Made by a program: the position numbers and the translations under genes. Source: Cricetomys ansorgei (Eukaryota > Chordata > Mammalia > Rodentia > Nesomyidae). Taken from it: a stretch of 64,000 bases of DNA. Numbering within the stretch: the stretch's first letter is position 1; each line of letters opens with the position of its first letter. The stretch spans positions 62,001 to 126,000 of the forward strand of contig JAMJFZ010000679.1 of assembly GCA_026225945.1 (NCBI GenBank). Reading direction: 5' to 3'. The notes under the pieces are model-generated. The model was not told where the DNA came from. It saw only the letters and a list, made by a program, of their open reading frames with translations, and did no database searches. This document shows positions 53,936 through 64,000 of the stretch, piece after piece.

Positions 53936-54550
53936 ACACAATATTTACCAAAACCTTAGATCTCTGATCCTCAGGCCATTCCAGCCAGGGTCAGACAAGC
54001 TCTCAGAAATCCTGTCCCGCTCACAGTTAGTCTCATGACCATGCCTCATTCAGGAACAAGAACAGAGACTCAAGCCTTGAATTTTTCATGGTGTGACGCT
54101 CTGTCTCGATAACTGGGTTTAAGGAATGCTTCCGGCAACTTCACCACCAAGTCCGTCTGCAGTTCTGCACGGTCCCTGTCTTATCAGAAGCCACCCGTGA
54201 GTCACAAGCATGCTGAGGTGGAGAGAAGAGTGATGGCTTCCTTGGAAATACTTCTCTTGGCCTTTCTCCACTCCGCTGAATCTCTGGTTTGCTTGGAACA
54301 CCCTAATAGCAGTTAAGGAGGTAAGATGAGAGAATCACAGCCTAGCAGCGGGGATGTGTAGCCTAGCATGCCTGGATGCTAACCACAGAAGGGCAGACAG
54401 CACTACCAGGAAGGCAGTTCACTCCCAGGAAGCCAAGCTACCAGCAAGAGGAAGGAACTTAACCTGTGGAATGCCTCCCACTTGCCAGGCAGCTCCTTTT
54501 TATTGTCATTTGAATACATTTACTGGAGAACTCCTTGGCCAAGCAGTGGC
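53936..54550. other. Unique sequence
   Basis: Nothing recognised. Confidence 0.4.
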
Positions 54551-54554
54551 TTTA

Positions 54555-54665
54555 ATGAAAGCCTGCTCACAGCAAGCTGCCTGCATTCGAATCCCAGGGC
54601 ACCAGCTGTGTCCCTCACTATTCTACCTTGCTCTCCTTTAATCTTCTTTTACTCATAAAATGAAG
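54555..54665 (+). repeat. MIR fragment
   Basis: 'tgcctgcattcgaatcccag' and 'tactcataaaatgaagac' match sense MIR. Confidence 0.6.
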
Positions 54666-54686
54666 ACTTAAAACATGACTATTCAG

Positions 54687-54970
54687 GCCAGGAAGATGAC
54701 TCCATGGGTGAAGTGTTAGTAGTATAAGCCTGATGATCTGAGTTTGATCCCCTGAACCCACAAAAAGCTAGATACAGTGGCATCCATCAGTAATCCCAGC
54801 ACTCTTAGAGGGCCAGAGAAAGGAGTCTCCTAGAACCTCTGGGGCAAGCTGCTCTAGAGTACACAGCACAGTAGCAGAAACAAGCGAGGCCTGCCATAAC
54901 AAAATGGGAAGGGAGAACCAAGGCCTGAAAGTCTCCTCTGACATCTACACACATGCACACTAATTAATTT
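54687..54970 (+). mobile_element. B4-type composite SINE
   Basis: Complete order: ID-like head 'aggccaggaagatgactcc', 'ctgagtttgatcccctgaac', B1-like 'aatcccagcactcttagag', then 'agtctcctctgacatctac' and a CA-rich end. Confidence 0.88.
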
Positions 54971-55064
54971 AAAAGTACATTTGTGTACATATCTATTTAT
55001 TTATTTGTTCCTATATATGTACTGTTTAGCTGGCACACAGCACTACATATATGTTACAATTCCA

Positions 55065-55185
55065 TTTCTTAGGGGAGAAAAATGAGCGAGAGGCAAGTTG
55101 ACTTGCCAGAAGCCGCACAGACAAGACGCAGCAGGGCCAGGATACCCACGACCTTTACATCTCAGAGCAGCCCTGTGAGGAGAGA
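55065..55185 (-). repeat. MIR fragment, antisense
   Basis: 'caagttgacttgccagaagc' and 'gcagggccaggatacccac' match antisense MIR. Confidence 0.5.
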
Positions 55186-55339
55186 GCAGCATCCTAGCAT
55201 CTTCCTGGATCACTGCCAGCCTGGTAACTTACTCCTGCCTCAAGCTGCCAGATGGAAGAGCTGATGCTTAGACCCACACTTGGTGAAAGCCCTTGTCTAT
55301 CTCAGAAACCAGTTTCACAAAGTTTAGCTTGAACTGGAG

Positions 55340-55455
55340 TTACGTCAGGGCTTAGTAAATGACAGATCTCTGGGCTCCATCCCCAGAGTTTCTGATTTGG
55401 TGACTCTAAAGCAGTGTGGAATATTTGACCCTCTAGAGGGGATCTGGAGGCTGGT
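55340..55455 (+). mobile_element. MER5A-like hAT fragment
   Basis: 'tctctgggctccatccccag' and 'agtttctgatttggtgactc' resemble MER5A (hAT-Charlie non-autonomous). Incomplete. Confidence 0.5.
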
Positions 55456-55579
55456 TAGGAGAAGCTCCTTCACCAGTATGTAGCTGTAGGCAGAACAGGT
55501 GTTAGGGGAAGGAATTAGGCCTGAGATTGTCAATCAAAGTTCTGCTACTCAGGCAAAGTGCTGGGATTAATTATCTTGT

Positions 55580-55583
55580 ATTT

Positions 55584-55623
<40 letters not shown>

Positions 55624-55738
55624 ATACATGTACATGCAGGTGCTCAGCCCAGCTTTTCCATGGGTGCTCAGGATCTAACATGAGATCGTCCTGTTTATTC
55701 AGTAAGCACTTTACTCACTGAGCTACCTGCTCAGCCCC
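55580..55738 (-). mobile_element. tRNA-derived SINE, antisense, with (TG)n
   Basis: TG units (55586-55620) followed by 'gggtgctcaggatctaacat' and 'ctgagctacctgctcagccc', an antisense B3/ID-type head. Confidence 0.75.
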
Positions 55739-56395
55739 TAACTTATATTGTTACCGTCCTTTCATATTTATGATCATTTGATTCCAATAACCATGGTCTC
55801 CATTTAATGTGTTTAAAAAGAAAAGGGCACACTGTTAGAAGCCAGAAGCAAATGACTGACATGTGCTCTGTTCTCTTCTTGTCCTGGAAAACAGTATCTG
55901 CTGGTACAGACTGAGCTGGTTCCAGCTGTGTCTTCCCAGGAACTAGCATATTTCAGGCCCCAGCAGGATGAGGTGATTTCTTGTGAGAAGAACTTGGGGC
56001 TGATTAGCATAATCCCAAAGGTCTCCTGGTTACAGAAACACATCTACCCACTGGACTGTCCCCTTGAAAGTCTCTGTGAGGTGATTTGAGGCACTCTCTG
56101 GGAAGGATGGATGCATTGGAAGGGTTAATTTCCACTCCACACAGGTTTATCATATCCCTGTTTAAGGAGAAGCCTTGAATTTGATCCCAGAAATGGAAGA
56201 AAACAAAAGTACTACATAATTAAATCTCAGCAGAGTAGCTGGTTAGAACTCAGAATATCTAAAGAATTTCCGTAAAGAGAGAAGAAAAAAGACAAACTAC
56301 CAAATAAAAGAGTGGAATAGGAAAGCTTTCCAGAGGTCCATATGAGTAGCCAATATTAGTGAAAGGATACTCAGATTTGCTGTTTATCAAAGAAT
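55739..56395. other. Unique sequence
   Basis: Nothing recognised. Confidence 0.4.
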
Positions 56396-56399
56396 TTTT

Positions 56400-56580
56400 T
56401 AAAAGATTTGTTCATTTTATGTATGAGTGCTCTATCTGCATGTACACCTGTACACCAGAAGAGGGCATCAGACCCCATTATAGATGCTTGTAAGTCACCA
56501 CGTGATTACTGGGAATTGAACTCAGGACCTCTGGAAGAGGAGCTAGTGTTCCTAACTGCTGAGACATCTCTCTGGCCCCC
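56400..56580 (-). mobile_element. B2-type SINE, antisense, with CTCF-like motif
   Basis: 'gtgctctatctgcatgtaca', 'ttactgggaattgaactcag' and 'ctgagacatctctctggccc'. CCAGAAGAGGGCATCA at 56455-56470 is the B2-borne CTCF motif, intact here. Confidence 0.94.
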
Positions 56581-56799
56581 AGGAATTTTCTTTTTAAAAG
56601 GACAGATGACCATGGTGATCATGGTTGTCATGATGTGCTTGCCTTTGGGGAGCATGCCTATCAACAACATTTGGGAGGTGGAAGTAGGAAGCGGGCAGCC
56701 TGAGATATATGAGATGCTGTCTTATAAAACACAAAGCAATAAAAGGGGCCGGCAGCATCAATATACACATCAAGTGGGCAAGCATTAAAAAGTCTAACA

Positions 56800-56870
56800 C
56801 CATCAGAATGCATTATGTACTTGCATGAAATTGTCAAAGAATAAACAAATTATCTTATTTTAAACAAACA
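56800..56870 (+). mobile_element. L1 3' end scrap
   Basis: 'atgcattatgtacttgcatg' and 'aaattgtcaaagaataaac' match the extreme 3' end of rodent L1, with an (AAAC)n tail. Confidence 0.65.
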
Positions 56871-56969
56871 AACAAAAAAGCTTAGCAGTACATGGAAAGG
56901 AATCAGGAATCTCACTCTCCACTGGCAGAAATGAATTAGCAGAGGTCAACGTGGTAAGATCCTTTACAA

Positions 56970-57171
56970 CAGTGGTTCTCAACCTGTGGGTCACGCCCCT
57001 TTCATGGGGTCACCTAAGACCATCTGCATATCAGATATTTACATTACAATTCATAACAGTAGCAAAATTACAGTTATGAAATAGCAATGAAAATAACTTT
57101 ATGATTGGGAGTCATCACAACACAAGGAATTGTATTAAAGGGTCACAGCATTAGGAAGGATGGAACCGCTG
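56970..57171 (+). mobile_element. URR1-type hAT-Charlie element
   Basis: Starts 'cagtggttctcaacctgtgg' and runs through 'taagaccatctgcatatcag', 'aattacagttatgaaatagc' and 'attaaagggtcacagcatta' to 'ggatggaaccgctg', the full non-autonomous element with its 3' terminal repeat partly decayed. Flanks CTTTACAA (56962-56969) and CTTTAAGA (57172-57179) match at 6 of 8 positions, consistent with an 8-bp hAT duplication. Confidence 0.93.
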
Positions 57172-57179
57172 CTTTAAGA

Positions 57180-57728
57180 CCAAACAACAACAAAAGCATA
57201 TAACCTTTTATCCACTGGTTGTTACAAGTATTTAAATTGTAATTTCAGTTATAAATACTCAGAGTGCACATTTTTTAAAGATTTGTTTGTATTAAATGTA
57301 TAAAAGGGGGTGGGGTGGGTATCTTACAGAGGCTGGAAGCTGGTATTGGGTCTCCTGGAACTAGAGTTACAGGCAGTCATGACATGGGTGCTGGGAACCT
57401 AACTCAAATTCTCTGGAAGAGCAGCATGCACTAAAAGATGCCAGGAGTCCCTAGAAGCTATGATCTTCTTTCTCACCTATGACTTTTAGGGAGGGAGAGA
57501 GAGAGCAGGGTGCTGCTATAGAAGATCTGGCTGTCCCAGAAGATCAGCTGCCCCAAAGGAGACTCAAGCTATGGTCTTTTCCACAACTCACTAAACTTTT
57601 CAGTCCCATGATTACCCGTATTTGAGGTGTAAGATCTGTACAAATATTCATAAAAATAATAATTATCCTTTTCGGAGCCTCTGTATACTAGGCAAACATT
57701 AATCAACACAGCTACAAGGTGCCATAAG
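57180..57728. other. Mostly unique, with a tRNA-SINE-like scrap
   Basis: 'gggtctcctggaactagagt' to 'ctctggaagagcagcatgca' (57340-57430) is a degraded antisense B3-type piece; the rest is unique. Confidence 0.5.
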
Positions 57729-57729
57729 A

Positions 57730-57860
57730 ATAAGCATCCCCATTTTGCAGGTGACAAATGGCTGAATTTTAGAAAGATTAAGAGCCACTGGCCAAGATCA
57801 CAGTGATTAATTGTATGCCACTCATTAGCAGCAGACTAAAAGTTTAGCCTGACTACCATC
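57730..57860 (-). repeat. MIR, antisense
   Basis: 'ccccattttgcaggtgacaa' and 'ggccaagatcacagtgatta' match antisense MIR. Confidence 0.65.
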
Positions 57861-58059
57861 AGAGAATGTGGCTTGACGTGTTCAAGTGACAGTAACATCA
57901 TTATGGGGGGAAAAAAATTCTGCCACCCTTTACAGAACCAGATAAAACTGGGCTATGGGTTTCTTTCATTGTGTTCATCTTATTTCTCCTTTCCATGAGT
58001 ATGTGGAAACCTGTTTATTTTGTGCCAGGAGAAGTGGCAGAAAGGGCAGTCTACAGATA

Positions 58060-58165
58060 GTTAAGCCTATGTTAGCCATTTACCTGCTCTGAGGCCTCCT
58101 GCAAGTCATTCATTATCCTCATTTATCTTCTCAGGTAAAAAAAAAAAAATGCAGGGATTAAGTAA
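58060..58165 (+). repeat. MIR fragment
   Basis: 'ggcctcctgcaagtcattca' and 'gcagggattaagtaac' match sense MIR. Confidence 0.5.
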
Positions 58166-58207
58166 CATCTTCCCTCCTTCCTCCCAGGCCTGTTTTTAAG
58201 ATGTGAC

Positions 58208-58321
58208 CAAGGCTGGGCTGCAAGCTGGCAAGCGCCTTCAATCCCAGCACTCAGGAGGGAGAGGTAGTCGGATATCTGTGAGTTCTGGTCTAGAGAGCTC
58301 CAGGCCAGCCAAAGTTACATA

Positions 58322-58325
<4 letters not shown>
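58208..58325 (+). mobile_element. B1 SINE, diverged
   Basis: 'caatcccagcactcaggagg' and 'gctccaggccagccaaag', with the tail expanded to (AAAT)n. Confidence 0.82.
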
Positions 58326-58379
<54 letters not shown>

Positions 58380-58385
58380 AAAAAT
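58326..58385. repeat. (AAAT)n microsatellite
   Basis: About 14 AAAT units grown from the B1 tail. Confidence 0.95.
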
Positions 58386-58654
58386 TAAAAAAAGAATAAA
58401 AATCTCAGCAAGCTCTTGTTTGAACTAATCTATTAAGTATTATTTAATAGACAATATCATCATAATAGTCTTGTCCCCAGGATGTTTAGGGGAGAAGAAG
58501 AGAAATAAACAGTAGAGAATATATAGGGATGCTAAAATCACACATGAGAAATGGTGCCTGAGAAGCTCTGGGTAGACCATAGGGTAGGGACGAGGAAGAG
58601 GAGCAGGGGCAGAGGACAACCCGGGTGAACTGCTGGCTTTATTTACTTGTTTAT

Positions 58655-58745
58655 TTCGTCTTACTTCAACTTTCCCCAGACAGGGTCTCACTATATAACC
58701 CTGGCCTGGCTGCCCTCACAGAGATGCCCCTGCCTCTGACTCCTA
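58655..58745 (-). mobile_element. B1 fragment, antisense
   Basis: 'agacagggtctcactatata' and 'agagatgcccctgcctctga'. Confidence 0.65.
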
Positions 58746-60025
58746 GAGAAAACAGCTGATCCTAGCCCTCTTGGGTGTCAGCAGATCCTGGTAGCAGTAG
58801 GGAGGGAATTTTATGGGGACATTAATTAAAGTAGGGACACAGACTGTGGAAGCCAGTGGTCTCTTTACCACCCACAAAGGCTCATGTCTACAGCAACAAA
58901 TAAATATTTGCAAGACTATTGATCTTTGTCAAGTTTTATACTCCTTACCCTGTGTTAGCACCTTATAACCATTAACTCTTCCTATCAATCATTCATTTGA
59001 TCCTTAAAACAACGGGGAAAGGGTGACTATGTCACTACAGGGCTCTGTTGGAATCTGGCTTCAGTTCTGGATCTGTCGACCATTTTAGAAATCAAGGCAT
59101 GTAGGCCTCACAGAGGAAGGATCTTTAGATGACAGAAACAGACAGAAAGGAGGACACACACACACAAATACCGAACTGGCACTTCACCTGGTGGGAAAGG
59201 CAAAGAGGGTAGTGTGATCTGAAATACCAGATGGGTAGCCACAAACGCCCTGCCAGGGATGAAATCCTGGAAAAGAGGTTACAGGTGGCAGGAAAGGCTT
59301 CCAGGAGACAGGGTTTGAGTGGCAGGCAGCCAGGCTGCGAGGTGAGGGCTTGGCCACTGCTGGCTGAGAAGCTATGACCCATAGACCATGCTGTCTCCTA
59401 CTCAGAAGCCTTCCTTCTCACTGAGATAAAATGTCGACTCTTCTTCCCAGGCTTCGATCCTTGCCTGCAACTCTCATTTTCCCCTTGCAGAGTTTCTGGG
59501 AGCCCCGCAGCTGTTTTCCCTGCCCGTTTCCCAGCAGCTTGCTGGAGTAACTCAACAGGTTTGGGGCTCCCTTGCGGTTCTGCCTCAGACCTGGCACACC
59601 TGCCTCTTCCTTTTCCAGCCCAGTTCCCCGGCGATAGCTGGCTTTAGGAGTGTAATGTCGGTCTCCCATGCAAGCCATTGCTCATCTTGTTCCCTTAGGG
59701 TCCCGGCAGCGGGCGGGGCTGGATAAAAGATGAATGGAATTAATCGAGTCCAAGATGAGCGGGTGTGAGTAGAGGCCCTGATGAGGACAGGATGGCCTGT
59801 GCCTGGAAAGCAGTTCCCTGTGGCAGCGCTTGGGGTCACCTGGAGGTTCTGAGCACCCGCAGTTTGGAAAGCGGGTGGGCTGGGTGCAGATGGGGAGAAC
59901 CCGGAAGGGAGCCTGGGGATCCATTAATGCTCCAAAGGTACCTCACTGCAGGAGCTGGGCAAGGTGTGGGTTTAGGAGAGCCAACCTGAAGGGGGTTCTG
60001 TCTCCTGTAACCCACACCACCCCAC
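58746..60025. other. Unique sequence upstream of CpG island 3
   Basis: About 1.3 kb with no recognised repeat; GC content rises after 59700. Confidence 0.4.
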
Positions 60026-60600
60026 CCCCAGTGCTGAGCTAAGCCCGCAGACGGGGAGGGGGCGGGGAGCGCCCTGGGACCTCCTCCGGTGCTTCCGAAG
60101 CCTGGGGTCTTCGGGCCCGGCCTCTGCGGGGCGCCCCGGACCCCGCCGCCCCGGTGCTCGTAGAGCGCACGTTCACCCCGCTCCGCCCGGAGAGCCGAGC
60201 CGACGCTCCACAGCCGGCCCGCGAGCCACCGCCGCAGCAAGGACAGCAGCCTCAGGCTCTCCGTGCGTCTGCCTGTGCCCGGCCGCCGGGGGCCGCAGCC
60301 ACGGGGGAGGAGCCTGCGGCGGGCGGTGCAGCCCGCGGGAGGCGGCCGGACCCGCGGGACCCCGGCCACGGACAGGGGTGCGCGGCCACGAACGCGCGCC
60401 CTTGCCGCAGAGAAGTCGGTGCGCCGCGGGCAGCGGCCCGCCGTCCCAGGCTAACGCCGGGAGCCCCGAGAGAGCCTCAGTCCTCCCTACCCTACCGAGC
60501 TCCTCGCGAAGCTCCCTGGGGTGGGTCTTCTGCCCAGAGACCGCACCGCGCGGAAAGGACGGTTTCCAAGTCCTGGGCGCTAACTGCCTCGCTGAATCAA
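60026..60600. promoter_or_regulatory. CpG island 3 (candidate promoter)
   Basis: The most CG-dense part of the window, with several GGGGCGGGG and CCCGCC motifs (about 60050-60075 and 60180-60330). Long open frames exist on both strands (153 codons plus from 60154; 177 codons minus from 60369), but both are Arg/Pro/Ala/Gly-rich as expected from GC-rich DNA and neither shows a known domain. A bidirectional promoter or a first exon is plausible. Confidence 0.7.
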
Positions 60601-61425
60601 CATGTTAGCGAATAAGCATACATTTCTTTGTTTGCCCGCCAAATTATAAAGTTACCTTTTTTGCACTCATGAATATCAGACAAGCGCTTCACCGGGTGAT
60701 CAAAATTAAAATTACCAGCGGCGGCAGATGAAAACTGCAGTTCCTCCGACCGTGATATGCTCAGAAATCGAGGCTTGTCTGTCTTGTACCATGGACAAAA
60801 AAGCACGACCATAATCTAACCTCGGGAAACACCAAATAAACCCAAAATGAAGACAACACTTCTAAGAAGGGGTGCTGTATTCTCCAGAGGCGCTGTCATA
60901 GAAGGCTGTGTGCAAGATCAGAGGAGATGGAAGAGTCACACCTACTATACAGTTCTTCCCCTCGACTGCACCCAGAGGTGGAGGCATGTCGTGTTTTTGT
61001 CGGTTTTAAGTCAGGATACAAATGGGTTAACCCCTTAAATACGGATGGTACAACAGGTTATCGTTTATCAATTTTAAATTTGTTGACAGTAACTGCCCCT
61101 TAGTTACCTTAAAAAAGTTCTTATTTTTAGAAAATATACATTGAAGTTTCAGAATAAAGGACCATGACACAGTAAATGTAAAAACTAAGGAAAGAGAAAT
61201 CAGTCTACCCGATAGGAGGCCTGTTTAAGGTGTCAAAATGGCGCAATGTTCAGTAGGAATGTATGCATTGTAAATATACAAGGGCCTGGGTATGTTCTCA
61301 GCGCTGTAACAAAACAAACTGGTGTGGGACAAAACACACAGATCCATGCAAGTGAATATGGAGACCAGAAAATACACCCTGAACAACCCCAACTGATTTC
61401 TGACCAAAGTTCAGAAGCAGTTCCG
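60601..61425. other. Unique sequence after CpG island 3
   Basis: No repeat recognised. AT content rises after 61000. No exon can be assigned. Confidence 0.4.
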
Positions 61426-61429
61426 TGTA

Positions 61430-61560
61430 CTTGGGGAGACGGTGCATGCTCATAATCCTAGTACTGGAGATGCTGAGGCAGGGGGATGGCAAGTGCAAGA
61501 CCAATCTGGGCTATATAGGAATACCTTGTCTCAAAACAACAGGAGAAATACTAAGAAGAA
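61430..61560 (+). mobile_element. B1/RSINE SINE, diverged
   Basis: 'gagacggtgcatgctcataa', 'gctgaggcagggggatggc' and 'gggctatataggaatacc'. Confidence 0.72.
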
Positions 61561-61599
61561 AGGAATAAAATAAATGTAAATTTTTTTTAAAAAATTGTA

Positions 61600-61868
61600 T
61601 ATCTGGGCTCGGCAGGTAAAAGCACTTGCCGCACAAGTTTGACAACCGGAATTCGATCCCCAGAACCAACAAAAAGCTGGGTGCTGCCCGGCTTGGATCT
61701 GTAATCCAACACCTCTACTGTGAGATGAGAGGCAGAAGTTCACAGCCTAGCTAGCCTACAGTACAAAAGAGAGGCAGAAAAAAGAAAAATCCTGCCTCAA
61801 CAAGGTAGCAGGAAAAAGCCATCACCCCAAAGTTGTACTCTGGCTTCCATGAATACACAATGACACAT
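61600..61868 (+). mobile_element. B4-type composite SINE
   Basis: 'ctgggctcggcaggtaaaag', 'ggaattcgatccccagaacc', then a B1-like part and 'gttgtactctggcttccatg'. Nearly complete. Confidence 0.82.
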
Positions 61869-61874
61869 CAATAA

Positions 61875-61950
61875 TTTTTTTCATTTTTTATTTTTTCAGT
61901 TATACTAGAACTTACTATGTAGACAAGGCTGGCCTTGTTTAAAACTCCCC
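61875..61950 (-). mobile_element. B1 fragment, antisense
   Basis: 'agaacttactatgtagacaa' and 'ggctggcctt'. Confidence 0.55.
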
Positions 61951-64000
61951 ACCCAGAACAGCGTAAACAGTTGTAGCAGGTGTGTGAGGAGGAGACCCTG
62001 CTCAGGTGAAATGTTTCAGAATTTCTAAGAACCTTGATTCCATCACCTATTGCTGCGCAGTAAACCGCCGTCATCCAATAGTTGTACACAGCAATAGCGG
62101 TACAGTGGCTGACGACTCTGTGGGCTATGCAGCACTCTTGGAAGCAGTTCTCCACAGCTAGAGCTGCTCTGGACTCAAGACTCAAAGTCTGCACTCAAGG
62201 ATGACTCGCTCCCACTGCTGGCAAGATGGTGCTGACCATTGCTAAGAGCTCTACCCAAATCCTTGGCTTTTCCACACATGGCCGAATTGACTTTCTCTCT
62301 AGTGATGGCAGGGTTCTGAAATGGAGGAAGGCATAGATGACAGCCTTTCTTCAAGTCCAAAAGTGCCTGGCAAACTGTTTCCTGTGCACTCTGCTAATCA
62401 AGTCAGCACCAGGCTCAGCTGTTCTAAAGAGAAGCCACATGCTCCATGTCTAGGTGAGAGGAATACATGCACCTGCAAGATGTGCAGAATCATTCACAGT
62501 TGTCTCTGAAGACTACCTAGCGCCATGAGTCCCACCAGACAATCACCTTGCCCATTCTTACCAGTGATCAGATTCAGAATGCTGAGTGATCTCCCCAATT
62601 TAAGGGAAAAAGCCCACTAAATGGAGAAACACGCACAGGGAGAGAGCATCCCTCCAGGGCTGAATGCCATCTCAAGTTAAAATGATCAGAAACCTAGAAA
62701 CCAATTCTGAGCACCTGCTGTGCTCCAGCTAGACTAGGGGAAGAGCACCAGGCTTGGCATCAAAGATCTGGAGGGAGTACAACAGACTTGCCATGTTAAT
62801 GTCCTTATACACCACTGAATTTCTTTGGACCACTTTTCACAGACGTGAACTGGCCTATCCTGTCCAGTCAGTGCAAGGAGAGGCCTATCCTGCAGGTGAT
62901 TACAGCTGAAGGACTAAGTCTGGCTAAAGAGCTAGAGGGAAGACAAACACAGAAGTGGAGGCCAGGCCTCTGACACCTGCCATGCAACCCGTCCTGCTTC
63001 CTTTTGCCCATATCAACTGGATGGAGGCAGAAAATGCAGCATTGAATCGACACCTGAGATGGTGGGAGCCAAGGCCCCTACATGTGTTATAGAGTGCTAG
63101 TCTCTGGTGTAGCAGCTATGATATTCATCAGAGCAGCAAGGATGACCTGCGAGGGACCCTCAAGACTGGGCCTGCTGGTTATTGCAGTTCGTTCACAGAA
63201 GGAGGAGTGGGGAGAGTCACTGGACCCCCACCAGAGACTCCACTAGCTCCCTCTCTAGGCCTCCCAGCCCACTGTATGCAATCCTGTAGCCTCTTAGCCT
63301 CAGGAGGCGCTAGAGTATGTAGTATGAGGAAGGTTAGTTGAAGGGCGACATTTCATCTACACAGCTCTGGGGAAGTCATCATCCATGCTGGGTAGACTTC
63401 CTGGTGGGGCAGCTGCCATGGAAGTCATCCGCACTCCTGTAAATAACCATTCACCCGTGCTCTGGAAGTAAGCCCAATAACTCATTAGTTCCCCAAGCTG
63501 GACTTTGATGGAGTCTTACTTTGATTTGTCATTAGTGCTCTGTAGAGAGGCATAGATTTGTCTATGCCTCCCCCCAGGAAAGAGTTTGAGCACAACGTAA
63601 CAGTGCAGTATGGGCAAGAAATGCCTTTGCCAGACCCAGCACTGAGACACTCCAGTCATCTGTCCCTGCAGTTCAGTCTTCTTTTCACCTCTACAACTGG
63701 ATATTGAATGGAAATGAATACTTGACACTGGCAGGCACCGCTGGCAACACAACGATAAGTGACTATTTTCACAGGAAAATTTGCTGTTGCTGCATGTCAA
63801 CATCTCCCAATGGACCACAAAATGCAAATAAGATCATTTGATGGCCCTATGCAAACAAATTCTTCTGCATTATATTTAGCATTTTGTATTTCCTGATTTT
63901 CTGGGTAATGGCATCCATTCTTCTTATCAATCACGGGTTATTAAAGAGGGAGGGAACTCAACTGAGAGGACAGAGAAGAAGGGCTATGAAATAGAAATAT
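61951..64000. other. Unique sequence
   Basis: The last 2 kb hold no recognised gene, RNA or mobile element. Several minus-strand open frames up to 108 codons lack recognisable domains. Confidence 0.4.

Noticed and set aside
59836..60369. 177-residue minus-strand frame in CpG island 3
   Set aside because: Arg/Gly/Pro-rich and overlapped by an open plus-strand frame; no domain. Kept only as part of the island.
60597..60812. 71-residue minus frame followed by a donor-like AAG|GTAACT (exon end at 60656)
   Set aside because: The frame looks protein-like in part, but there is no recognisable domain, no acceptor or promoter on its upstream side, and one donor-like hexamer is weak evidence.

Overview
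This is a window of mammalian nuclear DNA, almost certainly from a muroid rodent. The evidence is the dispersed repeats: many B1 (7SL-derived) SINEs on both strands, B2/B3-type and ID/B4-type tRNA-derived SINEs, rodent L1 3' ends, a URR1-type hAT element, many ERVL-MaLR-type LTRs, and long CA/TG, GA and tetranucleotide microsatellites. Older MIR, L2, MER5A-like and MLT1 pieces lie beneath them. Several B1 copies have a cricetid-like flavour (for example an 'agttacaacagagaaa' segment), but the species cannot be fixed from sequence alone.

No complete protein-coding gene is recognisable. Most short open frames are chance frames or translations of SINEs, LTRs and microsatellites, so they are not annotated. 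Three CpG-rich islands (about 13.72-14.70 kb, 47.19-47.72 kb and 60.03-60.60 kb) are the best candidates for promoters or first exons. The first contains a plausible but unrecognised minus-strand coding start at 14182.

Layout. 0-13.7 kb: SINE-rich DNA with a complete solo LTR (7663-8116, minus) flanked by a perfect 6-bp target-site duplication, then about 2.2 kb of mostly unique sequence leading into island 1. 14.7-24.6 kb: mostly unique AT-rich intronic or intergenic DNA with scattered SINEs. 24.6-27.3 kb: MaLR LTRs, one split by a SINE, a younger LTR and a B1. 29.2-30.1 kb: an ancient MLT1 LTR split by an L1 3' end. 31.4-35.5 kb: L1 ORF2-derived fragments, MaLR LTRs, and a perfect interstitial telomeric tract (GGGTTA)9 at 35105-35158. 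A shorter tract in the opposite orientation lies inside a SINE at 40143-40166. 36-46 kb: MaLR pieces, microsatellites and a SINE cluster. 47 kb: island 2. 49-58 kb: SINEs, MIR/L2 relics, a 508-bp-period near-identical tandem duplication (52058-53055), an LTR-like region and URR1. 58.7-64 kb: mostly unique DNA around island 3.

No undescribed biological system is supported here. The most informative signals concern genome dynamics: two interstitial telomeric insertions, a very recent tandem duplication (or assembly artefact) whose only two differences fit decay of one ancestral CpG, datable nested transposon insertions, and the unassigned CpG-island exon candidate.
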